DNA of 64,000 nt from Purshia tridentata (lineage: Eukaryota; Streptophyta; Magnoliopsida; Rosales; Rosaceae), in assembly GCA_003254885.1 (NCBI GenBank), contig QANT01002714.1:56822-120821 (forward strand). Reading direction: 5' to 3'. The translations under genes and the position numbers were made by a program. Below are positions 24,304-38,200 of this stretch, piece by piece. The notes beneath the pieces are model-generated. The model did no database searches and was not told the DNA's origin. It saw only the letters and a program-made list of their open reading frames with translations. How positions within the stretch are numbered: position 1 is the first letter of the stretch; the number at the start of each line of letters is the position of its first letter.

Positions 24304-25320
24304 CGTTCCCAGTACTGGATTAGTGGATTTTGGATTTATTTTTCTGTTTATCCAGATTGAAGGGTTCTTTGTTATGGAAAAGGGGCTGTGATGCATGTAA
24401 AGTGTTGTTATTTCTCAAATGGCGGATGCAGCAAGAGCAGATACAAAAGAAAATTTTGTGGAAGTTGCCACCCAACATGGGACACCATGTAGTGGCAAAT
24501 TTTTTTGTAGTACTGTGTACTGACGAGGGTGGTCTTGTTCCTTTTTTTTTTTTTTTTGGTGACAAGTTGTTAGTTAATGTGCAGCATCAATTGTTGTTTT
24601 AATTTATGTTTTGCAATGTGTAAGAACTTAATGCCTAGTAATGAAAGTCAAATGTAAATTTTCATGTGGTTAATAATTGTAAATCATTTGTATTGATTAT
24701 CAAAGGAGTGTCAGTTTATCCAAGGACTTGGACAAGTCACTTTGAATCTCTATTGATTGTTAGGTGCTTTGTGAATGATTTATTGAGGTCATGCTTATCT
24801 TACCCAATTAATTCTATTAGATTCCTATCTCCAACTCAAATTATCTGGAGGTGTTTGCAATCATGAAGGTTTTCTTTTCCCTTTTATCAGAGATTGGTTG
24901 AGTGTTAATGGCATGCAATTGTCATGATTATGATGTTTATTGAAACTACATTAAAATTCCAACAAACGTATTGATTTAATAGTTCGACAGCGTACAAACC
25001 CTGTATTTAACAGAAACAACAATTTCCATTGCTGTTCAATCCTAGTACAAAGATGGTGATTTTATGAAATATAACTCTGATGTGAATTTGTTATTTAATC
25101 CCAACGTTTTCGGTTTAAAGGATGCGAGCTGATATACCAATTTCAATAATTTTTTTATAAGTTACAATATTGTTTACCAACCAAGACCGCGCTGCTACAG
25201 TATAATCTGTATATAATTAATTGCAGAGTCTCTTTTTAAGTCCAAAAACCCGGTTTCAAACAATAAGCTTTAAAGGTTACGAACTTAAGATTCTGTACAC
25301 CACTACATCAGTAAATGTTT
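24304..25320. other. Intergenic between convergent SEC8 and ARK1
   Basis: Contains the 3' UTRs of both genes. The SEC8 side has a T-run at about 24540-24556 and several AATAAA-like words. No further gene is seen. Confidence 0.6.
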
Positions 25321-28300
25321 CTATTCAGCATGTATCTGACTTTTAAGTTTTGGACTCAATCTCAACGTCTTCTTTGCTAAATTGCGAATATCTTCCCTGC
25401 TTGATTCAACTGATATTCGTACAAGCTCTTTCAGACCTCCACTGGATATGAAATCATTTGCATTGTCCTCTGCATGAACAAAATATTTATTATTTTCCTG
25501 ATAAATAATTAATCTGTAAACATTCCAAGTTAAAAATTCCCGAGTCCAGTCAGTGGGTTACCATTCTGTGCTAAATGACAGACAGCAAGCTCGATATGGC
25601 GTTGGGTTGAAGTTGAGGTAGTGTTGGAGTTGCCAAGCAACCAGGTAAGGGCACCATCTTCCATCAAAAGAGAACGACCTTTTCTATGTCCTGCATATGT
25701 TGAAATTTTCCATATTCAAGAAAAGGCAACATAAAGCATGTACACCACCACCACTACTAGTACTACAAACAGGACAAGTTCTACCAACCTTGAATGGTCC
25801 CGCGGGATTCACATTTTGCAAAGTTAGCCAGTCCTCTAGCAACCTGTGCAATGACGTCACTACTCCCAGACCTTGCCATTCCCAAGAGTGCCTTAATGCC
25901 TCCATCTTCTTTCAACATCATGTGTAATCTTTCTGCAATTAACAGAACCTATGCATGACCTCTCATTCTAATGATAACCTAAAGCAAGACCTGGCCCCAT
26001 CCATTTATTTGATGGAAAAATATAATGGGAAATGTTGATGCTCCATGCGCATATATGCAATGTACAAAAGTTTTCGACAGAGTACTCTACAATCATCTCA
26101 GGCTTACCATTTCCACATAAATTAGCAAGTGCGCCAGCAACCATTCTGAGAGTTTGTGGATCATTCGTCTTGGATGCTGTACCTGCTAGTAGCTGAGCTC
26201 CACCTCTGCTCATAATTAAACCTTGATTTATCTCTGAATAGAGTCAAAAGAGAAACCAAAAACAAGAGAAAAGATAAGTGAAAAAATTAAAAGAATGGTC
26301 GGGAGTCAACATGGACACATTAAGCTCCTCCCCTCCCAAACCTTTTACTGTCTAGGGTCTTGCCTTTCCTAGAATTCGGAAGCCATTTTTCACTGACCTT
26401 ACTAAAAGACTACAAGATAGCAGGGCAATACGTTAAGTTTTATGGCTGTGAACAAATATGCAGTTACATAATAGCAACTAGTATTTACGATGGCTATTTG
26501 CTACAAAATCAGATTGGTTTGCACTATCTACAAGCATGTTAATTGAAACAGGAATTTTACTGCAAGGTATAAAGGTAAAATTAAAAAGGAAGATGGAAGG
26601 CTTTGAAGAAACATAATATCTTTACTAACTGCATATGCACAGGGAAGGTGAAAGAAAAAGAATCAGGATTACCATTCATTGCCAAATTGGCTATGGCCCC
26701 AGAAGCCACTCTAAGAATAGTTGTATTTTGTGAGGATTGCAACAGCATAAGCAAAGCATCTAAACCGCCCTCCTCCACAATCTTTTCCTGATTAATATCT
26801 GAAAATAAAGGAAAACCTTAATTAGTACACATAAGTGAATCCTCATGTTAACTATTTACCATGTGACAGAAGGAGCTTCACAGAGACAGATCATGAATGA
26901 CCTTTCAAATAAAATGCATAAACTATAAGCAACTACATACCTTCAGCTGCAAGATTGGCTACCACCTTCACAGCATGGGTTTGGACATCTGAATCTTCGG
27001 ATGTCAACAATTGTAAGATCTTTTGCAGCCCAACTGAATTTATGAAGCAAATTAACTTGTCAACCAAGATATCTCAATAAGTGAAATTGTTAAAGGAAAA
27101 CAAAGCTCTCCAGAGTCCAGACTGTATGGCTTTATTTTATAATAATCTTGCCTTCTTCACATATTTTTGCAATTGTGGCCCTCTGGCCAGACAGTGTCTC
27201 CCTTGATGAATTTGAATCCATTGGATTCCCAAAAGCAGAAGATCTATATACATTTTCCTTCATATACGATTTCTTGTCCTGGAAATATTCAAATGTAAGA
27301 CCTTATATATTAATGATGAACATGATTTCTGAGAATGCATAAACAACTTACCTCAAAATCATCTTCCTTCTCTGGTGCAGCCTTACTTAATTTGACCAGC
27401 TCATTTTCTACAGTCTTCCTCTGCTTCTCTTCCACTAAAAGTCTTTGCTTCACTTCTTGAAGTTCTTCATTGAGTCTTGCCTTAATAGTCCCAATTTCAG
27501 AAAAGTGGATGACTCATTTAGTATTCTAAGTTAGGTGAAAGTAAACTCTTATTAACTATAAGAGCTAATGTATGGCCAATTGAGGGGGAAAAAAATTGAA
27601 CCACACTTGTTGCATTTCATATGGTCAACCATACCTTCTCTTCTGATAGATCAGTAAATTCTGATTTCAAGGACAGAAATTCATTTAGATTTTGTTCATA
27701 TAGCTGATTGATTTCTTGTAACTTCACTCTAAGTTCACCAATCTCCTTTTTCCCCTGGATTTTAAAACAAAATGCAATATATTGTAATAATAATATAAAT
27801 CAATATTCACAATATTTAGAGAATCCTCAGCAATAGGGTAATAAAGGCAGATAGTAGCTGTATAAAAACTTTTCCAAGCTCAATATAAAAGAAAGTTCTA
27901 ATATCAAAAAGTATTTAAAAATGTAATGTTTAGTAAGTTTTAAGGATAAAATTAACCTGTATTGAATTTTGATGATTGCGTAGCTTCTTTGCCAAATCAA
28001 ATTTTTCTTCTAGATCTTCAAAACGGGCATGCTCATCTTCCAATTGCTCCATTAACTCAGCAATTTTGTTCTCATACATCTGAGTAGTGTCAGCAAGTGC
28101 TTTCTGGTATGTAGAATTTTCCATCTCATGTTGCTACAAATAAAAACAGCATTACATTTAGTGCTCATGTTGCTATAACTTGTGGTGAGATCTTCCACAT
28201 TTGCAACCAAAAAAGAGGCTATAAGTAAAAGGTTGAAAAAAAGATGAACATAATCTTTTATTTACACAATCAATGCATAATAAGTAATCATATTTAAACT

Positions 28301-31300
28301 TTTCGAAAAAAAAAAGAAAGAATAACACATCAAGGATATTACAGAAAACTGTTAAAATTGAAAATGCAAAAAGACCTCTTTTCTGTGATAAATGCATAAA
28401 TAACTTACCTGAATAGTCTTTTGACCATCACTCAAAAGCTTTTTCATCGCACCTAACTGTTCCTCCGTGCTTCCAGCACAAGCTTGCTCATCTTCTAGCT
28501 GCTTAATCAACTTCGCTATTTTCTCTTCATACATCTGAGTTGTATCAGCTAGTATTTTCTGATACATAGAACTTTCAAGCTGGTGTTGCTACTAACAGTC
28601 AGAACAGCAACATAAATCTTGTGCTCATAAAGCTCAAAAAATTTTAAAAAAAATTTACAAGAACAGTGTAAATATCTATGTATGTGTGTAACTCCTGTTA
28701 TATAATGATATATTAGTCTGAAATATATTTTTGGTTTACCATATTCTCGAAAGCTAAGTTGTTAGGATGTGGGCAACAACAATTAATGACGATGAGATGC
28801 ACTAAAATGATATCACCAACATTTATAATCATAAAGACTATATAACCTTAGTTTGACCAGAAAATTTACCACATAAATAGTCAGAAAATAAAATATATGA
28901 AAATGCAAGGCAAACAAATTTGTGCTCAATCTCAATAAGGAAAAAGAAAATACCTTTCCATGTTCTATACTCACTTCAAACTGTGCAACTTTATCATGCA
29001 TCAAATCATTGTGTTCTTTCTGACGGTTCAATTCATATAAAAGATCTTTCATCTCCAACTCTAAACGAGTATTTTCTTTCTCGAAAAACTGCAAGCATGC
29101 AGAAGATATTAGATGGGAACAAAATCAACGTACTATAACTCTCATAAATATAGATATACCAGCTGACTCAAATATGAGTTAGATACAACCCTCATCATAT
29201 CAAGACCAGTATTTCATCAACCAAATTACAAATGGTTTATAGGAGAGACAACTACCTCAGACCTTGTGATTAGATTTTTCTTGGCCTCAGAAAAAGAGTC
29301 TTGACACTCTCTCAGCTGTCTTTCAAATTCAATTTTGTTACTGTCCTTCAATTTCTGTTGCCTTTCAACTTCTGCAGTAAGATGGTCTACTTGGTTCTCA
29401 AGCTTTCGACATAGACTTTCATAATCAAATTCTTCTTTAAGTTTTACCATGTTTACTATTTTCATCGCCTACAAAAGAAACAAGTAACTCAAAGTCTGGT
29501 ATGAAAGATTTGAAATTGCCATGTAAATCAATGAGCTAAACTAACAACGTGCCATTAGCAGTTGGGAGTATTAAAACTATGAAACCAAAACCGATAGATG
29601 TGCCTGCAAAAGTAATAAATTATTGCTAGTTTTTTACTTTTTATCATAAATTAATATATAAACCTTCAAATCCATATAATCAAACTGAAATATTAAAGCA
29701 GAGAGACAGAGAGAGAAAATGCATGTAGATTACAGTTTCAAATCTAGCTCACCCGTTGTCCAAACATTATTGTGCTAGTGGTCTCTGCATAATTCCGTGC
29801 TGATGGCCCAATCGTTATTATAAGCGAAGTCCTCGCAGAGCCTATTTAATTAGACATGATAATGCATTTCCATTAAGAGAATTCTTTAAGATAAAATAGA
29901 ATGTGCAGCACGACAATATGAAAACAAACATTCTCATATATACAGTGGACCTTTCACATTTTTCATTCTTTATTATATATAATATATTTATTTATATTAC
30001 AATTGTTTCACTGAACAAAGGCTAAAATCTTACATGATTTACAAAAGAAGTCTTATTGATGACCAAATGATATACTAAAGCAAATAATTAAGACCAAATA
30101 CATACCAAATAACACTGTAGATGTAAGAAAAGGGATGCAATATTAAAGATTCTATGCATATTCAAGATATAGAGCAGAATGTAAATATATTGGGAGTGGG
30201 ACAACCTCCAAATGAATCACGAAGCAACCTTGTAAGCTTAGAATCTCTGGTAGGGATATGTGGACTGATTTCTGCCAATGCATTTATACATTTTCCTAGG
30301 GAAGTGAGTGAAAGGTTGATAAACTTAGCCTCCTCGAGTAAGTGGCCTTCACTTCCTGAAACAAGAGAAAATAATATCAGGAATAATAATGTCAACAAAC
30401 CAAGCTGGCACATCAGAATTTTAACTGACAACAGCAGATTATTTCGAGGAAGAACCCAAAACAGCGACACTTTTGGAAGATCTCAAGTGCAAATTTAATG
30501 ATGGTAAGTGTGGGGTCCTAGAAATTATTGTTACAAAGAATAAAAAAGAATGTCTAATAATCTGTATATAAAGGAACAACAATTGGTGGGACTAGTTAGG
30601 GTGTACAGTATCGAAGACAGACCAGATTTGTCTACTCTCTCAGATCCTGCAAGATCAACGATCAGCAATTTGCTTCTTCGAACTATAGGTAAGCCATTCC
30701 TGCCAGATAAATCAGCTTTAGAGGCATTCTCTTGAGAAGTGATAAAGGCATTCTCTTGAGAAGTGATCTCATCTGTAGCTTTTTCTTGCACAGATCTTCG
30801 AACAAAAACCTGTAAACATAAAAGACTGAGATAGTGAATAAGTTCAGATCACCATTGTTAAAAAAGTGTATACAAATTTGAAAGCAAACATTAACCGATA
30901 AATCCAAAATCATAAAACAGGCCAGGCCTACCATGAGAATTGCATGACTACGTGAAGATTCTGTATTCAGCTTCGTGTTAGATGCATGACGGTTCGCCTC
31001 GCCAATTTGCAGTAGTTTTAAGAAGTGATCAAGGTCTTTAATTCTAACTACCGAAGCACCCGGAAGTGAGACCTCACCAGTTTTGGGGTCCTCATTAATA
31101 GGAATATTAGTCTTTTCTGGTGCAAGCAAATCTTGAATAGATTCCATGTACAACTGGAGCAACAACACAATACTTTATCAAAGAGCAGTCATCCAACATA
31201 GTAGTAACATGACTACCTCATTGTAGTCTTACAGAACAAGTAAATGTGATGGGCTCCACACAGTACACATCAATTTTATTGCACCTATGTTCAAATCTGA

Positions 31301-32754
31301 GTAATTTTAGTTTTACCTCTCCACGTTTTCCATAACTTTCCTAAGTTGTTCTAAGACTTACAATGTTTCTGCTGAAGTCCAAAACTTTATTGTTTTTTAG
31401 CAGACTAGTATTCAACTCAAGAATGGAACATTGTCTATTAAAGATTTACATGGAGCAGTGGACAAAACCATGCTGATGGTTGAGTGTGAAACACTTCAGC
31501 ATTAAAGTTTACTCTGAACACCAACACAAAACCGTAACCATGGAGGAGTATAATGAAACACTTCAAATAAGTTCAAGTCAAAACAAAAACGGACACAAAA
31601 ACAGAAGAAAAATTTTGATGCAACATAGATTATCACCTGCAAATAGGAGACTTCCACACTATCAGAAGCAGGAGCCGTACTGGAAATTATGTCCTCCAAA
31701 GCTCTAACCATAATACCACGCTCCGATGCATCATCTTTACCCACCTTGCCAAGTGTGTAGGTTTTCCCAGTACCTGTTTGACCGTAAGCCATAACTGTCC
31801 CATTATATCCATTCAATACACTCTGCAAAAAAATTATATCAAATTTGACCGTACATAATTAACATTGCATCCAAATCTTTAGAAAATCAACTCCTTCTGA
31901 AACAAACATTGTTTCAAATTGACCAATTAAAAGAGCAGAGGTGCAATAGAAAGACAAATTGAGCATTTTAACGCTTTCCATGCCCCCCAAAATGAATAGT
32001 ACTGGGTCACTTACCTCAACTACAGGTTTTGCTACCACTTGATAAACACGGTTTTGGGAGGCGGTTTCAGTGAAAACTTCATCAAATCTATATGATTCAG
32101 AACTCCAATTGTTTTTTCTCAACATTAGCCGCTTCAGCTACATTACATAAAGAGCAAAAGAAAGAAACTGTTTTTTATTACTAAATATCGGGGTTTAAGC
32201 ATCATAAAGCTGGCATATGGCATACACGTAAATAATCACCTCTGGCTGCAACTCAACACTGTCTGCAAAATCTGAATCCAAAATGAGCTCCTCAGCATTT
32301 CTCGGTCGAAGTCTAACGGCAACTCTCACCCTTCCAGAATCTGCGTGATATAAAATAATAAAAATAAAAGAATTTAGCATCAGCCAAATTTAAGTTTAAG
32401 AGCTTGATTTCGAATTCGATACAATGGCTTCATTCCAAATGTCCAAATAGATTCCAGTTAATTTTCACAGAGAGAGAGAGAGAGAGAGAGACCTTGTTGA
32501 TAGTCGGAGTTGGAGTGAGGAGTTCTCGAATTGGGAGTAACGGAGCGCCTTGAGGATGAAGAAGAGGGCTTGGAGCGAACAGAGGGATGAGTGTGCGTTT
32601 GTGACGACGACGTTTTGGAATGAGCAGGAGGGACTTGCTGTCTCTCGGACCTTCCAGTACTACTGTTACTGCTATTGTGCCCTGTAGTTGATGATGATGA
32701 TGACGACGACGACGACGACAACGACGACGATGATCTTAAAGACGAAGAAGCCAT
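25321..32754 (-). CDS. ARK1: Kinesin KIN-UC / ARMADILLO REPEAT KINESIN 1 (ARK1/MRH2)
   Basis: Plant-specific kinesin that binds microtubules and, in Arabidopsis, controls microtubule dynamics in root-hair tip growth. Exons (minus): 32493-32754, 32240-32340, 32015-32137, 31637-31822, 30932-31153, 30623-30809, 30206-30355, 29753-29841, 29256-29468, 28954-29088, 28409-28588, 27957-28133, 27635-27754, 27352-27480, 27152-27278, 26941-27033, 26673-26798, 26108-26233, 25789-25932, 25562-25690, 25321-25469; 1055 residues. Ser-rich N-terminus (1-87); motor domain about 90-440 with P-loop GQTGTGKT (176-183), switch [11 protein letters not shown] and switch II DLAGSE (350-355); coiled coil about 445-760; armadillo repeats about 800-1040, mostly one per exon. 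Closer to KIN-UC than to KIN-UA/UB ([40 protein letters not shown]). Intron 15 has a GC donor. A 24-bp repeat lies in exon 6. Confidence 0.94.
30722..30767 (-). repeat. 24-bp tandem repeat in ARK1 exon 6
   Basis: Two 22-base identical blocks lie 24 bases apart (30722-30743 and 30746-30767). They encode ITSQENAF followed by ITSQENAS in the variable loop just before the motor's switch II strand. The reading frame is kept. Confidence 0.9.
32464..32490. repeat. GA/CT microsatellite abutting the ARK1 exon 1 donor
   Basis: About a dozen CT units (minus strand) begin directly after the GT of intron 1, so the donor context is GGTCTCTCTCT. Length change here could affect splicing. Confidence 0.8.
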
Positions 32755-32861
32755 TCGTTTTCGATTGTCAGCAGCGCAAAAAACAGTGAATCCAGATGCA
32801 GAGAAATGCAGAGGAAGATTCTTCTCGAGATTTATTGTGTTCGAGTTTATAACTCATAAAC

Positions 32862-32894
<33 letters not shown>

Positions 32895-35217
32895 TTGAGG
32901 CCGGCACGAATCGCACGATGGAAGAGAAAGAAAGAATAATAAATGACGGGATATGCAAAAACTGGTTCCCGCGTTGTGGGTTACGTTTGAGGGAGACGGC
33001 CGTTATAATTTTTATTTATTTATATTTAACTATTTATCGTTTATAAATAAAACTATTTATTGGTTGAATTCACATCGTTTTTTCTTTTTTCCTTGAATGC
33101 CGTAAAGTAACAAGTTTCACTTTCACTCCACCTAAGAAAGAATCAAGATTCTAATTTCAGACACTTTTTTCACCTTCCATAATTACATTTCAGATTTCCC
33201 ACGATTATTATTGTTGTCTTTTATGTTCTTCCATGTCCCTTCTTTTTGCTTTTGTCTTGTCATCATCAATGAGATCGTTCACCTGACTAATATCTCATGT
33301 ACACGATAAAAATTGTGTCGTCACATGACATGACTAGATTAGTCCGTGGAGAGCTTCTTTAATGCTTCTTTAACGCGGAACACACAAGCGGATTAAAAAT
33401 ACGGAACAGAGGCATTGCTCACGTTGACCGTACAGTAAAACCAATACAATGAACATGAAGAGGCATCAGTCATAACATCACACTTGAGTAGGTACAGGAA
33501 AACATGAGCAACTCCTTTTTAATATCGTATGCGAAGCAGTGCAATAATCCACTTCTGGTTGTAGATCCAGGCATACATGGGCCAAGCCAATCGCTTTGTT
33601 TTTAATGCCCCGGGTTCCCCACTGCCGACGAAATGTGGGGGTTTTTAGGACACCTTTTGTAAGAGGGGGAGTTACTAAAAAAGCACCCACTTTTTAGAAG
33701 GTGGAGCACATGTGGTGTTTTGTACATTGTAAATCAGATACACAATCCATCGGTCAAAAAAAAAAAAAACAGATACCCAATCATAGTGGTTATAGATTTT
33801 CTTGCTTCTTAAGAAAACAAAAAGGATTTAATGCTAGTCGGGTGAGAGTCTCACTTTTATAGTTTATTTGGACTTTTTGAAATTTCAAAATCCGTTATAT
33901 TCACAAATTACACTTGTTAAAAAATTTAGATATCTTTTAAAGTCGAAGATATAACACCCAGAATATTGATTTGGTTCTAATCTCCCTTTCATTGATTAAG
34001 TTTTTTTGGGCCAAATTTCAATCAGAAATGCACAAATACACAACATGAGCTTTCGACAAAGGTGCTGGTGCCGGCCCAAAACGAAGTCTGTTCTGAAACG
34101 TCATTCTCCCTTATTTAAGTCAAAAGCTGACCACTTCAAGATATCTCATTTGGGAAGAAAGGTACCTACCTTTTCATTGGTTTGGTCATGTACATGTAAC
34201 ATCATAGAAGAACATGCACGGTGGATCCCAATTACCAAATCTTATCATATCTTCATCCCAATTACTTACTTTTAAGAGATTATAAAAGATTAATATGCAT
34301 CTCCCAGATGGCAGATGGTGGAGTTGATTTTGAGCCCAAATGAGTTGGATGTGTCAGAGCCAGTGAGCAGCTGAAGAAATATTGGTATGTCATGTTGGCT
34401 ATTTGTTTGGTTGTGTTCATTTGGCCGGCAAGATATAACATTCAAGCTGGAATGAGACAATGAGCATGTACCCTTTTTTGTTTTTTACCTCTTGGACCAA
34501 GTAAAAATACCTGTACGAAACACTTTGACAGGACCAAACCAAATGTTCCTTTTTGTTTTTTTTTTTTTGAAAATTAGAATGGCAAAAAGTTCAGCAACTT
34601 CATAACCTGCCAAAGACCAAATCTATGCATAGTGACCAAAAAATGAAGTTAACCAAAGAGCTGTTTGGAGAGATTTGTAAGAATATTGTATTTCATTAAT
34701 AGTTCAAATGAGAATTCCAATGAACCACAGAATTCACATCCTGTCCGCCGCTAAGTTGCACATACTATTTCTTACCACCAGTTACTTCCAATGTAGAAGT
34801 GATAACATATTTCCTTTGATTTACAATTCAACGTCTAAGAAAAGATCACCGCAACTTCTGATTTCTAGCAAACAGCATATGAACAGCAAAACAACTATTT
34901 TGGTTAGATTCTCGTTGATCATTGTAAACATCCAGACACAGATGAATATGCAGCCCAACAAAATTTCTACACTTTGGAGGTTCATTACATCAGGTCAGCA
35001 CCTTCAATAAGCACTGCTTGTATTCTACCATCAGCCCAGGCATTAACTTCAACAAGCATTCCAACTAGCATATCCAAATACTGCCCTGAAAAGGGGTAGG
35101 GGGCTCAATTCAACAGCTCTGACCGACAATGGTGAAGTATTTGACAGCACCTTGAAGATGTATTAGCTTATGGGAAAACAAAGAAAAATGCCAACTCTGT
35201 TAGTCAAAGAAACCTTC
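32755..35217. other. Intergenic: ARK1 promoter side and SVR1 3' UTR
   Basis: Near ARK1 there is a GA microsatellite (about 32868-32893) in the 5' leader. The middle (33050-34680) is AT-rich with short open frames, none with recognisable homology. The region next to SVR1 (about 34690-35217) is likely its 3' UTR. A minus-strand 70-codon frame at 33478-33690 was considered and not accepted as a gene. Confidence 0.55.
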
Positions 35218-38200
35218 CTAACTCTTCCAACCCAAGGCTTTCAGATCACTTTGTTTCAATTCAATGTGCTTTCCAAGCCTGAAAATACGAAGACAAATTA
35301 GCAAGAAGTTCAAATAGGAGTAAATTTTGATGGATATTAGCTTTACTTATATATAAAAATGATCGATATTAGCTATTGCATATGCATACTCCTTGTACAA
35401 GTTAATGCAGCATCAGATAATGATCGATATTAGCTATTTATATGGAATATTGCATAACTGCCAACACAAAATTCTTTTCATCTACAATTTCACATAAGTG
35501 AGCTTGAAATTTAACATTTCCATTTGATGGTAGGAAAAAAAAAAAAAAAGAGACAAAAAAGATTTTGTGTCTATGTCTCTGTGTGTGTGTGTGTGAGTGA
35601 GAGAGAGAGAGCATTCTCAAATTGATAAAAAGGGCAATCTCTCACAAACACTTACCCAAGATCTGACGGGAGTCTGAAACCACCTATGCGTACACGTTTT
35701 AATGAATGTATCTGGAACAAAAAGAAAACTCAACATAAACAGAACTGAAATTTCAACCAACAAGAAACAATATTAGTATGAACTAGCAGTGAATTTAAGA
35801 TTGATATGCTCATGTTTCCAATAAAATAATGATTTCCAAAATCTAATCAAAGGTCAAATTTACAAGTTCCTAGGGTGAATAATGACCACAGAGATTTTTT
35901 AGATCATATTATAACATATATGTGGAACAAAGCAACAACTGTAACACTCCAGTAACTTAAAATATAACATAACAATGAATGAAAACATTTAAAAGCAAAG
36001 ATCATCAAAGAACAAATATATTTTAATGAAAGCAGTTCACAATCATAAAGCAACAAAAAGCTAAGATTTCTTGAATATTAATATAGGTTCATATCACAAG
36101 TCAATTTTAGACAAGCATTAAGTCCCCCTCATTCATAAATTTGATAAATAGAGGAAAAAAATTGGTAGAAACAAACAAAAGCATAATATTTTTTAAATGA
36201 AGAAAATGCTCCCTATATTAACAAATCTAACCTCAAGTCCAGCATTTTTCACAAGTTCTCGTACTTCATGGTTCCTCCCTTCATGAACCTGCATGAATCA
36301 AGTTTGACAAAATGAAGTTCATGTGAGCAGTATTGCACAATTGACACTACATGATTTAGCTTAGGGTATTTAAACAATGATACCAGACATGAATTGATTA
36401 TCTCTGTTACTTCTTTCTTTTATAAAGGGGGGGGGGGTGTGGGAGAGAGAGAGAGAGAGATGAACAGATAATCAGTACCACAATACGCAAACGGGATCTT
36501 GACATATCTGGCTGTTGTGGTAGTAACTCCACAGAATCTGGGGTGCAATGGACACCTTCAATGACTGTTCCCTCACTGACGGCTATCAGGTGCCGCTTAT
36601 TAACTGCACTTTCTATTATTGCAATGTATCTACAATTACAGCGTAGAGCATCAGGATTCGTATTCCAATGATAATTATACTTGTACCCTGATATAATAAC
36701 TAAAAAATAATGCACAGACAATAATGACATTATGAACTTCCAAATACATATGCCAAAATTATTTAACCAACCTTAAATCCATTTCTTGGAAATTTGTAAC
36801 AAGTGTTACTTTTCACATGATTTCACTCATAAAATTTTGATTCATATGATCTTTCTCTAATGATAGTTATGATAGTCCTAAAATACAAGAAGATAACAGA
36901 ATGATGTGGACTCTTACTCCTTTGACAAATTCGATGAAGGATGTGATATTTTTTGAGCAAAATCTCCTGAAAACATATAAAATTGGATATGACATTAGAT
37001 GAATATATTCTTTTTAAATCTGTGTATAAAGATCCTTGCATATCTGGTTTCAGTATACAACCATCATTTGTCACAACAATCAATCCAGTTGTGGCAACAT
37101 CGAGACGGCCAACAGTAAATAGCCGTGGTCTGGGTAATCCTGCATTTCTCTTATCCTGGAAATGCAAACTAAAAGTTGATTAATTGATGAATTGAATGCA
37201 TGAATATGCTATCAACATATAATATTAAGTGCTAAAAGTTATCCTTTGATTTCTAGTTACCCATATAGGCAGTATGCATCAAACAGAAGAAGTGATGGAC
37301 GAAAATGCAATATGCCTGAAGTTTTAAGGCTCAACATACCCAAGTCTTCAAGTAATCATCAAATAGACCCAACACAGATTTATTCTCCCCAGATGCGCAA
37401 ATGTACCTATCATAATATAAATGCATTCATTCCAAAACTAAAAATAACCAGAGAGGCCCAAACAAGAGCAGCAAGAAATGAGTAGCAGTGGCAAACCCTT
37501 TTGGCTTGTTAAGGGCAAGATAAACCTTTGGAGGCAGTCTCTTCGGAAGCCGATTTCCATTGACATAAATGACATCCCTTCCAGGATCAACTCGAGTCTA
37601 TATACAAACAAAAAGGAATACTGATACAGTACCACTGTAAAACTAAAGTATGACTATGACGCTAAAAACGATTAGAATATCAAGTACGACGGGACCCAAC
37701 ATATGAAATTCGGAAACTATCAATTTATGCCAATATACACAGAAGAAGAAGCTTACCTGAGGAGTACTGCATACAGAACCATTCACAGTGACCCGCCCGT
37801 CAAAAATAAGCTGCTCACTGCTCCTCCTTGATGCCACTAAAACAAAGAAACCATCACTCTAAAGAAACAATTGGAGATATGGGTTCAAGTCAAATGTGAA
37901 TTTCTATAATGTTAATAAAAAAAAAACAATGAAATTGGAGAAATGATTCAAGTTCTATTTGAATTTCTATAATGCCACACATGAATGGAGACGAGGAGTT
38001 GATAAAATTACCTCCGGCAGCAGCGAGAACCTTGCTGAGCCGCTGCGAGTCTCTAAAATTCTCGTTGTAAAACCTACGCGCGGCCTTCGAATACTTGGGT
38101 TCAGTCACGGGCACGCGCTTCTCAGCACTCTCCTTCTTCTTCTTCTTCTTCTTCTTCTTCTTGGTCTCAGTATTGGCCTCCGCATCGGCCATGAGGAAAC

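Noticed and set aside
25684-25927. Plus-strand frame opposite ARK1 exons 19-20
   Set aside because: Mirror of the armadillo-repeat exons; it crosses their splice sites without its own signals.
33478-33690. A 70-codon minus-strand frame between ARK1 and SVR1 as a small gene
   Set aside because: No recognisable domain, no supporting splice or start context, and composition like the surrounding intergenic DNA.
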